Source of the DNA: Nannocystis bainbridge
Lineage (GTDB): Bacteria; Myxococcota_A; Polyangia; Nannocystales; Nannocystaceae
Reading direction: 5' to 3'
NCBI RefSeq assembly: GCF_028368995.1
Contig: NZ_JAQNDL010000001.1
Coordinates: 3,560,001 to 3,624,000 of the forward strand
Length of the DNA stretch: 64,000 bases
The notes beneath the pieces are model-generated. The model had not been told where the DNA came from and ran no database searches. It saw only the letters and a list, made by a program, of their open reading frames with translations. Positions 8,454 through 16,930 of this stretch are shown here, one piece after another (the first letter of the stretch is position 1; each line of letters begins with the position of its first letter). A program made the position numbers and the translations under genes.

Positions 8454-9428
8454 TCACAGCCCGTAGCGGCAGTTCTTCACGCAGGTCTGGTTGTGCCGGT
8501 CGGCCGCCGCCCCGAGCTCCGCCGGCTTGAAGTCGTCCTTGAGCACCTCGACCGCGTCTTCCCAGTCGCGGCGCACGTAGTAGCGGGCGGCGAGGCCGAG
8601 CATGTCGGCGTCGAACTGCGGCTGGACCGCGCGGGCGTTGCTGCGGATCTGGTAGGTGCCGACGCGCTCGCGGCCGGCCGAGGCGACCAGCGTGGTCTGG
8701 TTGCCGGTCTCGCTGACGAAGCTGTAGCGCTGGGGGAACACGGCCGAGGTGGTCTCGCGGTCGTGCGGGTACATGCGGGTGACGTTGTGGAGGTTGGCGA
8801 CCACCACCCCGTCGGGCGCCAGGCGGGCCAGGCAGGCCCGGTAGAACTCCTCGGTCTTGAGGTGGTAGGGCACGAACACCCCGCGGAACGCGTCGAGCAT
8901 GATCATGTCCCAGCGCACATCCGCGGCCGCGCGCTCGACGAACAGCCGCGCGTCGGCGACGTGGACCCGATAGGACGGGTCGTCCTTCGGCACGGCGAAG
9001 AACTCCTGGGCCAGGCGCACCACCTCCGGGTCGATGTCGACCGCGTCGATCTCGAGCTCGGGGAAGCGGGCCTTCAAGTAGTTGCTCATGCCGCCGCCGC
9101 CGAGGCCGAGCATCAGCAGCCGGCGCGGGCGCGGCTGCAGCAGGAAGCCGGCCATCATCGTCCGCGTGTAGTCGAGATCGAGGCTCTGCGGGCGCGAGCG
9201 GTCGTGGCGCGACTCGATGAACTGGGTGCCGTCGTCGCCGACGAAGTACATGGTGCGGACGCTGCCGCTCTCGGCCACGCGGATCCGGTTGTAGCGGGAG
9301 ACGGCCTCGGCGAGCACCGTCTCGGCCGCCGCGGCCGGGCGCGCCAGCGTGGCTGCCCCGAAGGCCAGGCTGCCGCCGCCGAGGAGCAAGAGGCCGCGGC
9401 GCGAGAGCGAGGGCGAGGCGTCGGTCAC
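8454..9428 (-). CDS. Tat-exported spermidine synthase-like protein (copy 1)
   Basis: A 324-residue protein with a twin-arginine signal (SLSRRGLLLLGGGSLAFGA then an Ala-rich cleavage region). The mature part has a SAM/dcSAM-type Rossmann fold: MLGLGGGGMSNYLK, then EIDAVDIDPEVVRLA, then HVADARLF, then WDMIMLDAFRG before TEEFY. True spermidine synthases have a second catalytic Asp in a D-x-x-D-P segment after the MIMLD-like strand; here that segment is DAFRGVF, so polyamine synthesis is doubtful. A conserved-looking C-terminal cysteine pair (TCVKNC) may form a disulfide outside the cytoplasm. Tandem paralogue of the next gene, 43 bp away in coding terms. Confidence 0.8.
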   Translation of the reverse strand: MTDASPSLSRRGLLLLGGGSLAFGAATLARPAAAAETVLAEAVSRYNRIRVAESGSVRTMYFVGDDGTQFIESRHDRSRPQSLDLDYTRTMMAGFLLQPRPRRLLMLGLGGGGMSNYLKARFPELEIDAVDIDPEVVRLAQEFFAVPKDDPSYRVHVADARLFVERAAADVRWDMIMLDAFRGVFVPYHLKTEEFYRACLARLAPDGVVVANLHNVTRMYPHDRETTSAVFPQRYSFVSETGNQTTLVASAGRERVGTYQIRSNARAVQPQFDADMLGLAARYYVRRDWEDAVEVLKDDFKPAELGAAADRHNQTCVKNCRYGL

Positions 9429-9471
9429 GGCCAGACCATAGCCCGAGCGCCGGCCCGGCGGTAGGCGGCGC

Positions 9472-10467
9472 CTAGCGGTAGGTGCAGCCGCGCAGGCACG
9501 AGCCGTTGTTGCGCTCGGCGGCGGCGGCCAGGCTGTCGGCGGGGAAGTCGTCGCGCAGCACCTGGGCGCGCTCCCAGTCGCGGCGGACGTAGTAGCGGGC
9601 GCACAGGCCGAGCAGGTCGACGTCGTCGAAGCGCGGCTGGGCCCGGCGGGCGTTGGCGCGGAGCTCGTAGGGGCCGACGCGGGTCCTGGCGGCGCTGGCG
9701 ACCAGAGTGGTTTGATTGCCGGCCTCGCTGAGGAAGCCGTAGCAGCTCGGGTAGACCGCGGCGATCGTCTCGCGGTCGTGCGGGTACATGCGCGTGCCGT
9801 TGTGGAGGTTGGCGACCGCGACCCCGCCGGCGGCGAGGCGCCCCAGGACCTCGCCGTGGAACTCGGCGGTCTTGAGGTGGGGCGGCACCTGGACCCCGCG
9901 GAACGCGTCGAGCACGATCATGTCCCAGCGCTCGGCCGCCGGCGCGCGCTGCAGGAACAGCCGCGCGTCGGCGACGTGGACGCGGTAGCGGGGATCTGCC
10001 GTGGGCACGCCGAAGAACGCCTGGGCCAGGCGCACCACCTCGGGGTCGATGTCGACGGCGTCGAGCTCGAGCCCGGGCATGCGCTCGTAGAAGTAACCGG
10101 GCAGCGCGCCGCCGCCGAGGCCGAGCACGAGGATCCGCCGCGGCTCGGGATGGACGACGAAGCCGGCCAGCATGGTGCGGAAGACGTCGAGGTCGAGGCT
10201 GCGTCGGTGCGCCGCGTCGATGCGGGTCTCGATGAACTGCGTGCCGTCGTCGCCGATGAACAGCATCGTCCGCACCGAGCCGCGCTCGACCACGCGCACG
10301 TGGTTGTAGCGCGAGCGGCCCTCGCCGAGCACGCGCTCCGCGTCGCCTGTCCCCGAGGACATGTGATTGCCCGGCCCGGCGGCTGCGGCCGCGCGAGACC
10401 CGAGGACGCTGCCGAGCCCGGTGACCGCCGCCCCGCCGAGCTGCTGGAGAAAGCCCCGCCGCTGCAC
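9472..10467 (-). CDS. Tat-exported spermidine synthase-like protein (copy 2)
   Basis: Paralogue of the adjacent downstream gene: 331 residues from a GTG that begins VQRRGFLQQLGGAAVTGLG, a compact twin-arginine signal. Rossmann motifs are VLGLGGGALPGYFYE, ELDAVDIDPEVVRLA, HVADARLFLQ and WDMIVLDAFRG. The second catalytic Asp of genuine spermidine synthases is again absent, and a C-terminal cysteine pair (SCLRGC) is retained. An open frame extends upstream to 10530, but the Tat motif sets the likely start. A comb element (10346-10363) lies in the segment just after the signal peptide. Substrate unknown. Confidence 0.78.
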   Translation of the reverse strand: MQRRGFLQQLGGAAVTGLGSVLGSRAAAAAGPGNHMSSGTGDAERVLGEGRSRYNHVRVVERGSVRTMLFIGDDGTQFIETRIDAAHRRSLDLDVFRTMLAGFVVHPEPRRILVLGLGGGALPGYFYERMPGLELDAVDIDPEVVRLAQAFFGVPTADPRYRVHVADARLFLQRAPAAERWDMIVLDAFRGVQVPPHLKTAEFHGEVLGRLAAGGVAVANLHNGTRMYPHDRETIAAVYPSCYGFLSEAGNQTTLVASAARTRVGPYELRANARRAQPRFDDVDLLGLCARYYVRRDWERAQVLRDDFPADSLAAAAERNNGSCLRGCTYR

Positions 10468-10546
10468 CGCGCGACTGTAGCCCACCGCCCCGGTCGTCGC
10501 GCCGCAAACTTGGCCGCGCGCGCAGACCATGGCATAGGCCGCGGTC

Positions 10547-10996
10547 GTGAGACCCGCTGCCCTGATCGGCTTCGCCGTTGCCGCCCTTCTGCTCGGCGCG
10601 ATCGTCGTCGGTTACTTCGTCGCAATCCCGACGCTGTCGGCCTCGCCGCTGCTCGACGCCAACCTCGCGCGCGCCCTCGCGGCCCCCCTCGGCCAGCGCC
10701 TCGCCGAGCTCGTGGTCGCCGCCAGCGTCGTGCTCGCGCTCGCCACCCCGCGGTGGATCGCCTCCCGGGCCGGCACCACCATCGCCCTCGTCCTCACCGC
10801 CGCCGCCCTCGCCCACCGCCTGCTGCTCGTGCCGCACCTCGACCGCCTGTGGGCCCGCGTCGACGTCGTGGCCGCTCGCCCGGTCGACGTCCTCGCCGAG
10901 GCCCAGCGCTGGAGCGACCATCAGCAGTGGCTGCTGCTGGCGATGTGTGTGCTCGTCCTCGCGCTGTTCGGCCTGGCCTCGCGCCGGGCCGTCTGA
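10547..10996 (+). CDS. Four-TM integral membrane protein, unknown
   Basis: GTG-started 149-residue protein with four hydrophobic helices (about residues 5-30, 52-68, 75-95 and 127-145) separated by short charged loops. The loop between TM3 and TM4 contains RLWARVDVV and EAQRWSDHQQW. The layout resembles small DUF4149-type membrane proteins, but I cannot assign it. It is divergent from the Tat protein gene and 50 bp upstream of the outer-membrane protein gene on the same strand. Confidence 0.65.
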   Translation: MRPAALIGFAVAALLLGAIVVGYFVAIPTLSASPLLDANLARALAAPLGQRLAELVVAASVVLALATPRWIASRAGTTIALVLTAAALAHRLLLVPHLDRLWARVDVVAARPVDVLAEAQRWSDHQQWLLLAMCVLVLALFGLASRRAV

Positions 10997-11046
10997 CACC
11001 TTCTGCCTGGCCCCGATCTTGCTACGGCGAGGTGGCCCCCGCCGAC

Positions 11047-12153
11047 ATGCCCGAAACTCGCCGCGCTCTTCGCCCCTCGCTCGCCCTCTCTGGCCGCCGT
11101 GCTGGCCTTTCGGCCGTGTTCGCCGCCGTCGCGGTGGTTGTCATCCCGTCACGGGCGCAGGCCGCCCCGGGACTCGATGGCACGCGCAACCTCGGGATGG
11201 GCGGAGCGACGCGCGCCTCGTCGACCGGCTCGGGGGCCATGCTGGCCAACCCGGCCAACATGGGCTTCACGCGCCAGTTCTTGATCGATCCGGTCTACCA
11301 GGCCCAGGTCGAGAACAACACCCACGGGGTCGGCATCCAGGCGATGGACTCGCTGATGAACCCGCGGGTGGCCGTCGGCCTCGGCTACGTGGCCACGCTC
11401 GGCCTGCCCAACGTCACCTTCAAGGACGACCGCGGCGGCGATCATCAGATCGCGCTGTTTCACATGGCCCACGAGGTCGGCCTGCCGATCGCCATCAACG
11501 CGGCGCCCGGGTGGCTCGCGTTCGGCGTGCGGCCCAAGTTCCTGCAGTCGAGCCTGCGCTTCGTCGACGCCCAGGGTGATCCGCACGACGCCAAGAAGCA
11601 GCGCCTCGCCTTTGGCCTCGACCTGGCGATGACCGTGTCGATCCTGCAGTTCGCCAACGTCTCGGTGGTCGGCCAGAACCTGGTCGGCCCGGCGCCGCCG
11701 GCGACGTCGCTGAAGCTCGACCCGTACGTGGTCGCGCCCGACAGCCTCGGCCGCAGCCACGTCAGCCTGCTGTCCGACTTCCCGCGCACGCTGGCCCACG
11801 GCCTGGCGGTCTTCCCCACCCGCCAGAGCGGCTTCTCGATCAACTTCGACGGCCTCTACGACTTCACGTCGTTCCGTCACCAGGACAAGTACACGCGGAT
11901 GATCTTCGCCGGCGGCGCCGAGTACACCATCAAGCGCGTGGTGCCGCTGCGCTTCGGCGGCTACTGGGACAGCCGCGGCCGCGGCAAGCAGGACGACCGC
12001 GGCTTCATCGCCTGCGGCATCGGCTTCGTCCGCGACGCGCCCAAGCGAGGGATCGGCTTCGACCTCGGGTTCGGGTTCTCGCGCCAGATCACCGGACCGA
12101 ACCCCGAGACCCGCCTGGCGGTCAACCTCGGCATCCGCATCAATCCCCAGTAA
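11047..12153 (+). CDS. Outer-membrane beta-barrel protein (FadL/PorV-like)
   Basis: A 368-residue protein. An N-terminal export signal (hydrophobic AGLSAVFAAVAVVVI, cleaved near RAQA-APG) is followed by LGMGGATRASSTGSGAMLANPANMGF, the opening typical of FadL/OmpP1 and PorV barrels. Many alternating strands follow, and the last segment ends in alternating residues (RLAVNLGIRINPQ), as expected for a terminal barrel strand. A role as porin or hydrophobic-compound transporter is inferred. The chosen ATG gives a compact signal peptide; the frame is open much further upstream without coding character. Confidence 0.75.
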   Translation: MPETRRALRPSLALSGRRAGLSAVFAAVAVVVIPSRAQAAPGLDGTRNLGMGGATRASSTGSGAMLANPANMGFTRQFLIDPVYQAQVENNTHGVGIQAMDSLMNPRVAVGLGYVATLGLPNVTFKDDRGGDHQIALFHMAHEVGLPIAINAAPGWLAFGVRPKFLQSSLRFVDAQGDPHDAKKQRLAFGLDLAMTVSILQFANVSVVGQNLVGPAPPATSLKLDPYVVAPDSLGRSHVSLLSDFPRTLAHGLAVFPTRQSGFSINFDGLYDFTSFRHQDKYTRMIFAGGAEYTIKRVVPLRFGGYWDSRGRGKQDDRGFIACGIGFVRDAPKRGIGFDLGFGFSRQITGPNPETRLAVNLGIRINPQ

Positions 12154-12171
12154 AAGCCTCAGTAAAAGCCG
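12149..12171. repeat. Tandem duplication of 11 bases over the stop codon
   Basis: The unit CAGTAAAAGCC occurs twice, separated by one T. The first copy contains the barrel gene's TAA stop, so the last codon plus stop are duplicated just downstream. Confidence 0.7.
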
Positions 12172-12243
12172 CGACAAAGCCGGCCGGGGCCTGCGCCGGG
12201 CCCGCCTGCGCGCGCGGACGTGCCCGTGACGGACATTCGCACA

Positions 12244-12272
12244 GGAACCTTGCCCCGGCCCCGCGGTCTGGA
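12244..12272 (+). promoter_or_regulatory. ECF (sigmaE-type) autoregulatory promoter
   Basis: GGAACCTT at 12244-12251, a 15-base spacer, then TCTGGA at 12267-12272. This matches the GGAACTT / TCTGA consensus of RpoE-type promoters and lies immediately before the ECF sigma gene. The +1 would fall at or beside the GTG at 12278, implying a leaderless transcript. Confidence 0.72.
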
Positions 12273-12277
12273 CGACA

Positions 12278-13015
12278 GTGAGTGGCGTGACCGACCCCGA
12301 GCGAGTGTACAGCGCCGAGGAGCTCGCCGCTGCCGCGCCGCCCGACGAGCCCGAGCCGGCGCCGGCTCCCGATGAGACGTTGACCCCGGAGCAGCGGGCC
12401 GAGAACGCCCGCCGCGCCGAGCAGGACCGCCGCGATCGCCAGCTCGTCCGTCGCCTCAAGCAGGGCGACGAGGCCGCGTTCCGCGAGCTGGTGCACACCT
12501 ACCAGAACCGGATCTTCAGCCTCATGCTGCGCATGATCGGCAACCGCCAGGAGGCCGAGGATCTCGCGCAGGAGGTGTTCATCATCGTCTACCGCGCGAT
12601 CGGCAACTACCGCGGCGAGGGTCGCTTCTACACCTGGCTCTACCGGGTCGCCAGCAACACCTGCAAGAACCGGATCAAGTACCTCAAGGGCCGCAACTTC
12701 CACCGCAGCCTCGACATCGACGAGACGCCGCAGGCGCAGATGCCCGCCGCCGAGACCGGCGCCGTCATCACCTTTCAGAGCCAGGTGCCCGGCCCCGAGG
12801 CCGTGACCGAGGGCATGCGCATGGAGAAGATCGTCCAGCGCGAGCTCGCCGCCCTCGATCCGGACCATCGCCTGCTCATCGTCCTCCGCGACGTGCAAGG
12901 CATGTCGTACCAGGACATCATCAAGATCACCGGCCTGCAGGAGGGCACGCTCAAGTCACGCCTGCACCGGGCGCGCCTGGCGCTGAAGGAGCGCCTGGAG
13001 CCGTTCATGCGCTGA
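12278..13015 (+). CDS. ECF RNA polymerase sigma factor (RpoE-like)
   Basis: A 245-residue sigma factor with a 45-residue Pro/Ala/Glu-rich N-terminal extension. Region 2 (about residues 50-120) has AFRELVHTYQNRIFSL, NRQEAEDLAQEVF and YTWLYRVASN. Region 4 (about 185-243) has LDPDHRLLIVLRDVQGMSYQDI and GTLKSRLHRARLALK, a clear helix-turn-helix. The start may be this GTG or the one three codons later. The gene follows its own sigmaE-type promoter and precedes a membrane anti-sigma candidate by 18 bp. Envelope-stress signalling is inferred from this pairing. Confidence 0.93.
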   Translation: MSGVTDPERVYSAEELAAAAPPDEPEPAPAPDETLTPEQRAENARRAEQDRRDRQLVRRLKQGDEAAFRELVHTYQNRIFSLMLRMIGNRQEAEDLAQEVFIIVYRAIGNYRGEGRFYTWLYRVASNTCKNRIKYLKGRNFHRSLDIDETPQAQMPAAETGAVITFQSQVPGPEAVTEGMRMEKIVQRELAALDPDHRLLIVLRDVQGMSYQDIIKITGLQEGTLKSRLHRARLALKERLEPFMR

Positions 13016-13033
13016 CGCGCCGAGGACCGTCGT

Positions 13034-13447
13034 ATGGCCGAGCCCGAGACCGACAACGCCGAAGCGCTGATGAGCGCCTACCTCGACGAGGAGCTCGACG
13101 CCGAGGGCAAGAGCAAGCTCGAGGCGATGCTCGCGACCTCGCCCGCGGCGCAGAAGGAGCTGTCCGGCCTGCAGAACATGCTGCGGCTGGTCAAGGGCCT
13201 GCCCGAGGAGCAGGCCCCGCCCGACTTCTACGAGAAGGTCGCCAAGAAGATCCGCCGCCGCCGCTGGCTGCGCGGCGAGTACCTGATCGCGCTGGCCCTG
13301 CCGTTCCAGATCATCAACGTCCTCGTGATCCTCGCCGTCGCGGTCGTCTACATGATGCTCCACCTGGACGTCGACGTCGCCGGCCGCAAGCTCGAGCGCG
13401 ACCCGACGGTCCAGCAGGCCAAGCCGCCCGCGACGCCTGCGCCTTAG
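13034..13447 (+). CDS. Membrane anti-sigma factor candidate
   Basis: A 137-residue protein. The cytosolic N-terminus (ALMSAYLDEELDAEGKSKLEAML) matches the start of anti-sigma ASD/zf-HC2-type domains. The H-x3-C-x2-C zinc motif is missing, so it would be a zinc-free form. One transmembrane helix (about residues 82-107) is followed by a short Pro-rich periplasmic tail (KPPATPAP). Its position 18 bp after the ECF sigma gene and the shared orientation support the role. The gene ends three bases before the first comb array. Confidence 0.75.
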   Translation: MAEPETDNAEALMSAYLDEELDAEGKSKLEAMLATSPAAQKELSGLQNMLRLVKGLPEEQAPPDFYEKVAKKIRRRRWLRGEYLIALALPFQIINVLVILAVAVVYMMLHLDVDVAGRKLERDPTVQQAKPPATPAP

Positions 13448-13449
13448 GG

Positions 13450-13509
13450 CATGTTCTCCGGGGCATGTCCTCGCGGGCATGTCCCCGGGCGCATGTCCTC
13501 GCGGACAGC
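13450..13509. repeat. 14-bp comb array, five boxes
   Basis: CATG at 13450, 13464, 13478 and 13492 and CAGC at 13506, exactly 14 bp apart. Inner spacers such as TCCTCGCGGG and TCCCCGGGCG are partly self-complementary. It fills the gap between the convergent anti-sigma and cyclase genes, where it may also end transcription. Confidence 0.8.
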
Positions 13510-13520
13510 CGCCTTGGCGC

Positions 13521-15785
13521 TCACTTGTGGTGGAACACGGCCACACCGTCCCAGTCGGGCGGCGCCGCCTCGCCGAGGCCTTCCAGCCGCCCCAGGTGCA
13601 GGCGCACCACCGGGTCGTCCGGGTTCTCGGCGGCGAACGCCTGCCAGTGCGCGCGCGCGGCCGCGAAGTCGCCGGCGCGGAAGGCCGTCAGGGCCGCGCT
13701 CCAGCGGTCCAGCGCCGCGTACTCGGCGACGGCCCCGTCCGGCCCCGCCAGCAGCTCGAAGATCGCCACCGGTCGGCCCTTGCCCTTCACGCGCACCAGG
13801 TCGACCTCGCGGAAGCGGTAGCTCGGCGGCGCGGCGGCGCGGGTGCCGGCGCCGACCAGGCAGAACACCCCGTACGTCTTCGTCAGGCCCTCGAGGCGCG
13901 ACGCCAGGTTGACCGCGTCGCCGCACACCGTGTAGTCGAAGCGGTCGGCCGAGCCCATGTTGCCGACCACCATGTCGCCGGTGTTGATGCCGACGCCGAT
14001 CTGCAGCGCCTCGACCCCGAACTGGCGCAGCGACGGCTGCAGCCGGGCCAGCGCGGCGTGCATCGCCAGCGCGGTGGCGAGGCCGCGCGCGGCGTGGTCG
14101 GCCCGGGCCACCGGCGCGCCGTACACCGCCATCACCGCGTCGCCGATGTACTTGTCGAGGTAGCCGGCGCGCGCCATCACCTCCTGCGTCATCGGCGTGA
14201 GGAACGTGTTGAGCAGCGCCACCAGGTCCTCGGGCGACAGCCGCTCGGCCACGCCGGTGAAGTCGCGGATGTCGGAGAACAGCACCGTCAGCTCGCGCCG
14301 CGCCCCGCCGAGCCCGAGGGCCTTGGGGTCGGCCAGCAATTCGTCGAGCACCTCGGCCCCGAGGTAGCTGGAGAACGTCCGCCGCAGCCGCGCCCGCTGC
14401 AGCGCCTCGCCGGCGTACGCGGCCGCCAGCGCCGCCGAGCCCGCGACCACCGCGGCCAGCAGCGGCCACACCAGCGCCAGCCACAGGTGCATGCGCGTGA
14501 ACGCCAGCGCCGCCGCGGCGACGTCGAGGCCGATCACCGCCAGCACCCCGGCGATGCGCGCGAGCGGCCCGGCCCGCAGCGCCGCGGCGAACAGCAAGCT
14601 GACCAAAAGGCCAGATATCAGCGTGACCAGGGCGTCGGTCAGGGCCGAGCTGCGGACCAGCGGGTCGCCGGCGAGGATCGTGTCGACGGCGGTGGCCTGC
14701 AGCTCGACGCCGGGCAGATCGCCGGCGAACGGGGTGCGGACGACGTCGTGGCCGAAGTAGGTCACGCCGAGCAGGACGATCTTGCCGCGCAGCAGCGCGT
14801 CGGCGCGGCCCTCGACGACATCGGCCGCCGACACCGTGGGGAAGGTCCCGGGCCCGCCGCGGAAGTTGAGCACCACCGCCTCGTCGGCGCCGAGCGGGAC
14901 CCGGCGTGCGCCGATCTGCAGGCTCGCCTCGCCGCCGAGGAACGCCAGCTCGGCCCGCCCGAGGCCCTCGCGCAGGGCGACCAGCTGGACCGACAGCGGC
15001 GCGTAGGCGGCGTCGCCGACCCGCCAGGCCGCGGGGATCGTGCGCACCGCGCGGCCTGGGTCCTCCTCGACGGTGATCCCGCCGAGCGCCCGCGCCCGCG
15101 CGACCAGCTCGGGCAGCGACACCAGCCCCGCCTCGGCGATCCGGATCGGGGGCGAGCGCGCGTCCTGCTGGCCGTAGCGCCCGTGACGCAGCGTCGCCGG
15201 GTCCGGCAGAGGCCGCCCATCACCTGACTCTTGGGTCAGATGAATCGCCAGCGCCACGTTGCCCGCGGCCGCCACCGCGCTCGCCAGCTCGGCGTCGCCC
15301 GTCAGCTCGCGCGCGACCTCCCGCAGCAGCGCCTCGGCCTGGCCTTCGGGACCTGCTCCGACGGGCATGTCCTTTTCGACATGTCCCTTGATGCGGGCGC
15401 CGAGCTCCGGCGACAGCAGCTCCTCGGGGTCGACGTAGACCTGGTCGATGCCGATCGCCGCCGGCCGCGCCGCCGCCAGCGCGCGCACCAGCGCGGCCGT
15501 GCCGGCGCGGCGCTGGTAGAGCTCGGGCCGGCGCTCGAGCGTGGCGTCGTCGATGGCCACGATCACCACCTCGCCGGTGGTCGGGACCGGCCCGCGCCAG
15601 CGGAACCGCTGGTCGAGGCTGGCCCGCTCGAGCGCGTCGACCCACCGCACCCGCCAGCCCGCGCGCTCCAGACCGCACAGCAGGGCGATCGCCACGCTGA
15701 GCAGCCCGGCCAGCAGCGCCGGCGAGCGCAGCAAGGCCCGCCGGCGCGCGCCGGGCCGCGACGGGCTGGCCGGGGCGCCGCGCAT
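13521..15785 (-). CDS. CHASE2-domain adenylate cyclase
   Basis: A 754-residue membrane-bound class III cyclase making cAMP from ATP. After an N-terminal TM (about residues 22-40), an extracytoplasmic CHASE2 sensor spans about 45-345 (VVIVAIDDATLERRPE, IGIDQVYVDPE, GKIVLLGVTYFGHD). Three TM helices follow (about 360-430), then the cyclase domain (about 455-640). Metal aspartates are in LTVLFSDIRDFTG and LDKYIGDAVMAVYG. Adenine-selecting K and D are in DKYIGD and RFDYTV, and the transition-state N/R are in NLASRLE. A short TPR-like tail ends the protein. ATG overlaps the upstream lipoprotein stop by one base (TGATG). A comb element (15366-15383) encodes KGHVEKDMPVG inside CHASE2. Confidence 0.92.
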   Translation of the reverse strand: MRGAPASPSRPGARRRALLRSPALLAGLLSVAIALLCGLERAGWRVRWVDALERASLDQRFRWRGPVPTTGEVVIVAIDDATLERRPELYQRRAGTAALVRALAAARPAAIGIDQVYVDPEELLSPELGARIKGHVEKDMPVGAGPEGQAEALLREVARELTGDAELASAVAAAGNVALAIHLTQESGDGRPLPDPATLRHGRYGQQDARSPPIRIAEAGLVSLPELVARARALGGITVEEDPGRAVRTIPAAWRVGDAAYAPLSVQLVALREGLGRAELAFLGGEASLQIGARRVPLGADEAVVLNFRGGPGTFPTVSAADVVEGRADALLRGKIVLLGVTYFGHDVVRTPFAGDLPGVELQATAVDTILAGDPLVRSSALTDALVTLISGLLVSLLFAAALRAGPLARIAGVLAVIGLDVAAAALAFTRMHLWLALVWPLLAAVVAGSAALAAAYAGEALQRARLRRTFSSYLGAEVLDELLADPKALGLGGARRELTVLFSDIRDFTGVAERLSPEDLVALLNTFLTPMTQEVMARAGYLDKYIGDAVMAVYGAPVARADHAARGLATALAMHAALARLQPSLRQFGVEALQIGVGINTGDMVVGNMGSADRFDYTVCGDAVNLASRLEGLTKTYGVFCLVGAGTRAAAPPSYRFREVDLVRVKGKGRPVAIFELLAGPDGAVAEYAALDRWSAALTAFRAGDFAAARAHWQAFAAENPDDPVVRLHLGRLEGLGEAAPPDWDGVAVFHHK
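15366..15383. repeat. Comb element inside CHASE2 coding sequence
   Basis: CATG-N10-CATG at 15366 and 15380, with flanks forming a hairpin (GGGCATGTC / GACATGTCCC, one mismatch). It lies in frame within the sensor domain. Confidence 0.7.
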
Positions 15786-16930
15786 CACCGCCTTACGTGC
15801 ACGATCGCCCAGCCGTCGGCCACGCCGCCGACCCGCTGGTTCAGCAGCTCCCGCGCGCACGCCGGGGCCGGCTTGCCGCCGCCGAGCGCGACCTCCTTGA
15901 CCACCCCGCCCACGACCTTGAGCCGCAGCTCGGGCCCCGCCACGCCGGGCAGCGCCTCGGCGACGCACTGCGCCAGCGCCTGCCGTCGCGCCTTGAGGGC
16001 CTCGGGCAGGCTGGTGCGCGTGACCCGGGTGTCGGGCGCCGTCTCGAAGATCCACGTGTCGGCCAGGTCGACCGCGGCCGACGACGACTCGGCCTCCGCG
16101 CTGCCGAGGCCGGGCGCGCCGCCGGGCGGCTCCTGGCTCGGCTCGGCCGGCCGCGACTCGGGGCTCTTCGTCGACGACTTCTTCCCGGGGCCCGCTGGCG
16201 ACTGGGGCGGCGGCGCCGGGTCGGCCGGGCCGGCGAGAGCGTCGTCCTGATCGGTCGGCGGCGCCGTCGGGCGGTTCTTGTCCGCCGGCGCCTTGGCCTC
16301 GGTCTTGGGCTTGGCGCCGTCGAGGTCGTCGTTGTGGCCGCGCGTCGTCTCCGGCTCGTCGGTGAGCGGCGCCGTCGGCCGGTCCTCTGCTTCGGGCGCG
16401 GGCTCGGCGATGGATTTCGTCGGCGCCGGCGGGGCCTCTGTCCGGGTGACCGGCGCCGGCGTCTCGCCCGAGGCGCGGCGGGCGTTCCAGCCGGCGATGC
16501 GCTCGAGCCGGTCGGCCCCGCCCACGCGGGCCAGCGCCTCCGGGCCCAGCGCCCGGGCGAACAGCTCGGCCACGCTCTCGGCCGGCGGAGGGTCGTCGAG
16601 GTGGGCCAGCGCGCGCACCGGCGTCGCCTGGTCCTCCTCGAGCTTGATCACGTAGCCGCTCGCCAGCACCACCACCGCCAGCGAGCCGGGCGTGGTGATC
16701 ACCGTGTCGCCGCGGCGCAGCGGCAGCTCCGGGCGCCCGGGCGTCTCGGCCCCCCCGGCGTCGCGGACCGTCACCGTGCCCTCGACCACCGCCAGGAGCG
16801 CCACTTCGGCGGCCGGATCTGCCACCGGCGCCGGCCCCGTCGCCGCGCTCGTGGCCGGCTCTCCGCAGCCCAGCAGCAGCAGCAGCGCCGCTGGAACCCC
16901 CCACATGCCTCGACGAGCCGTGACGCGCAT
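15785..16930 (-). CDS. FecR-like-domain lipoprotein
   Basis: A 381-residue lipoprotein with signal and lipobox ALLLLLGCGE. Residues about 40-120 form a FecR-like beta domain (LAVVEGTVTVRDAGG, LPLRRGDTVITTPGSLAVVVLASGYVIKL), the type found beside or fused to CHASE2 sensors. A long Pro/Ala/Glu/Lys-rich linker (about 155-290) reaches a C-terminal domain with cysteines (AQCVAEAL; PACARELL). GGAGG lies 5 bases before the ATG. It is translationally coupled to the cyclase, so it probably senses an envelope signal or ligand and modulates the CHASE2 domain; that role is inferred. A TATAGG box on this strand at 16955-16960 could be its -10 element. Confidence 0.85.
   Translation of the reverse strand: MRVTARRGMWGVPAALLLLLGCGEPATSAATGPAPVADPAAEVALLAVVEGTVTVRDAGGAETPGRPELPLRRGDTVITTPGSLAVVVLASGYVIKLEEDQATPVRALAHLDDPPPAESVAELFARALGPEALARVGGADRLERIAGWNARRASGETPAPVTRTEAPPAPTKSIAEPAPEAEDRPTAPLTDEPETTRGHNDDLDGAKPKTEAKAPADKNRPTAPPTDQDDALAGPADPAPPPQSPAGPGKKSSTKSPESRPAEPSQEPPGGAPGLGSAEAESSSAAVDLADTWIFETAPDTRVTRTSLPEALKARRQALAQCVAEALPGVAGPELRLKVVGGVVKEVALGGGKPAPACARELLNQRVGGVADGWAIVHVRR

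Noticed and set aside
8454..10467. Genuine spermidine synthases
   Set aside because: Both copies lack the second catalytic Asp segment and carry Tat export signals.
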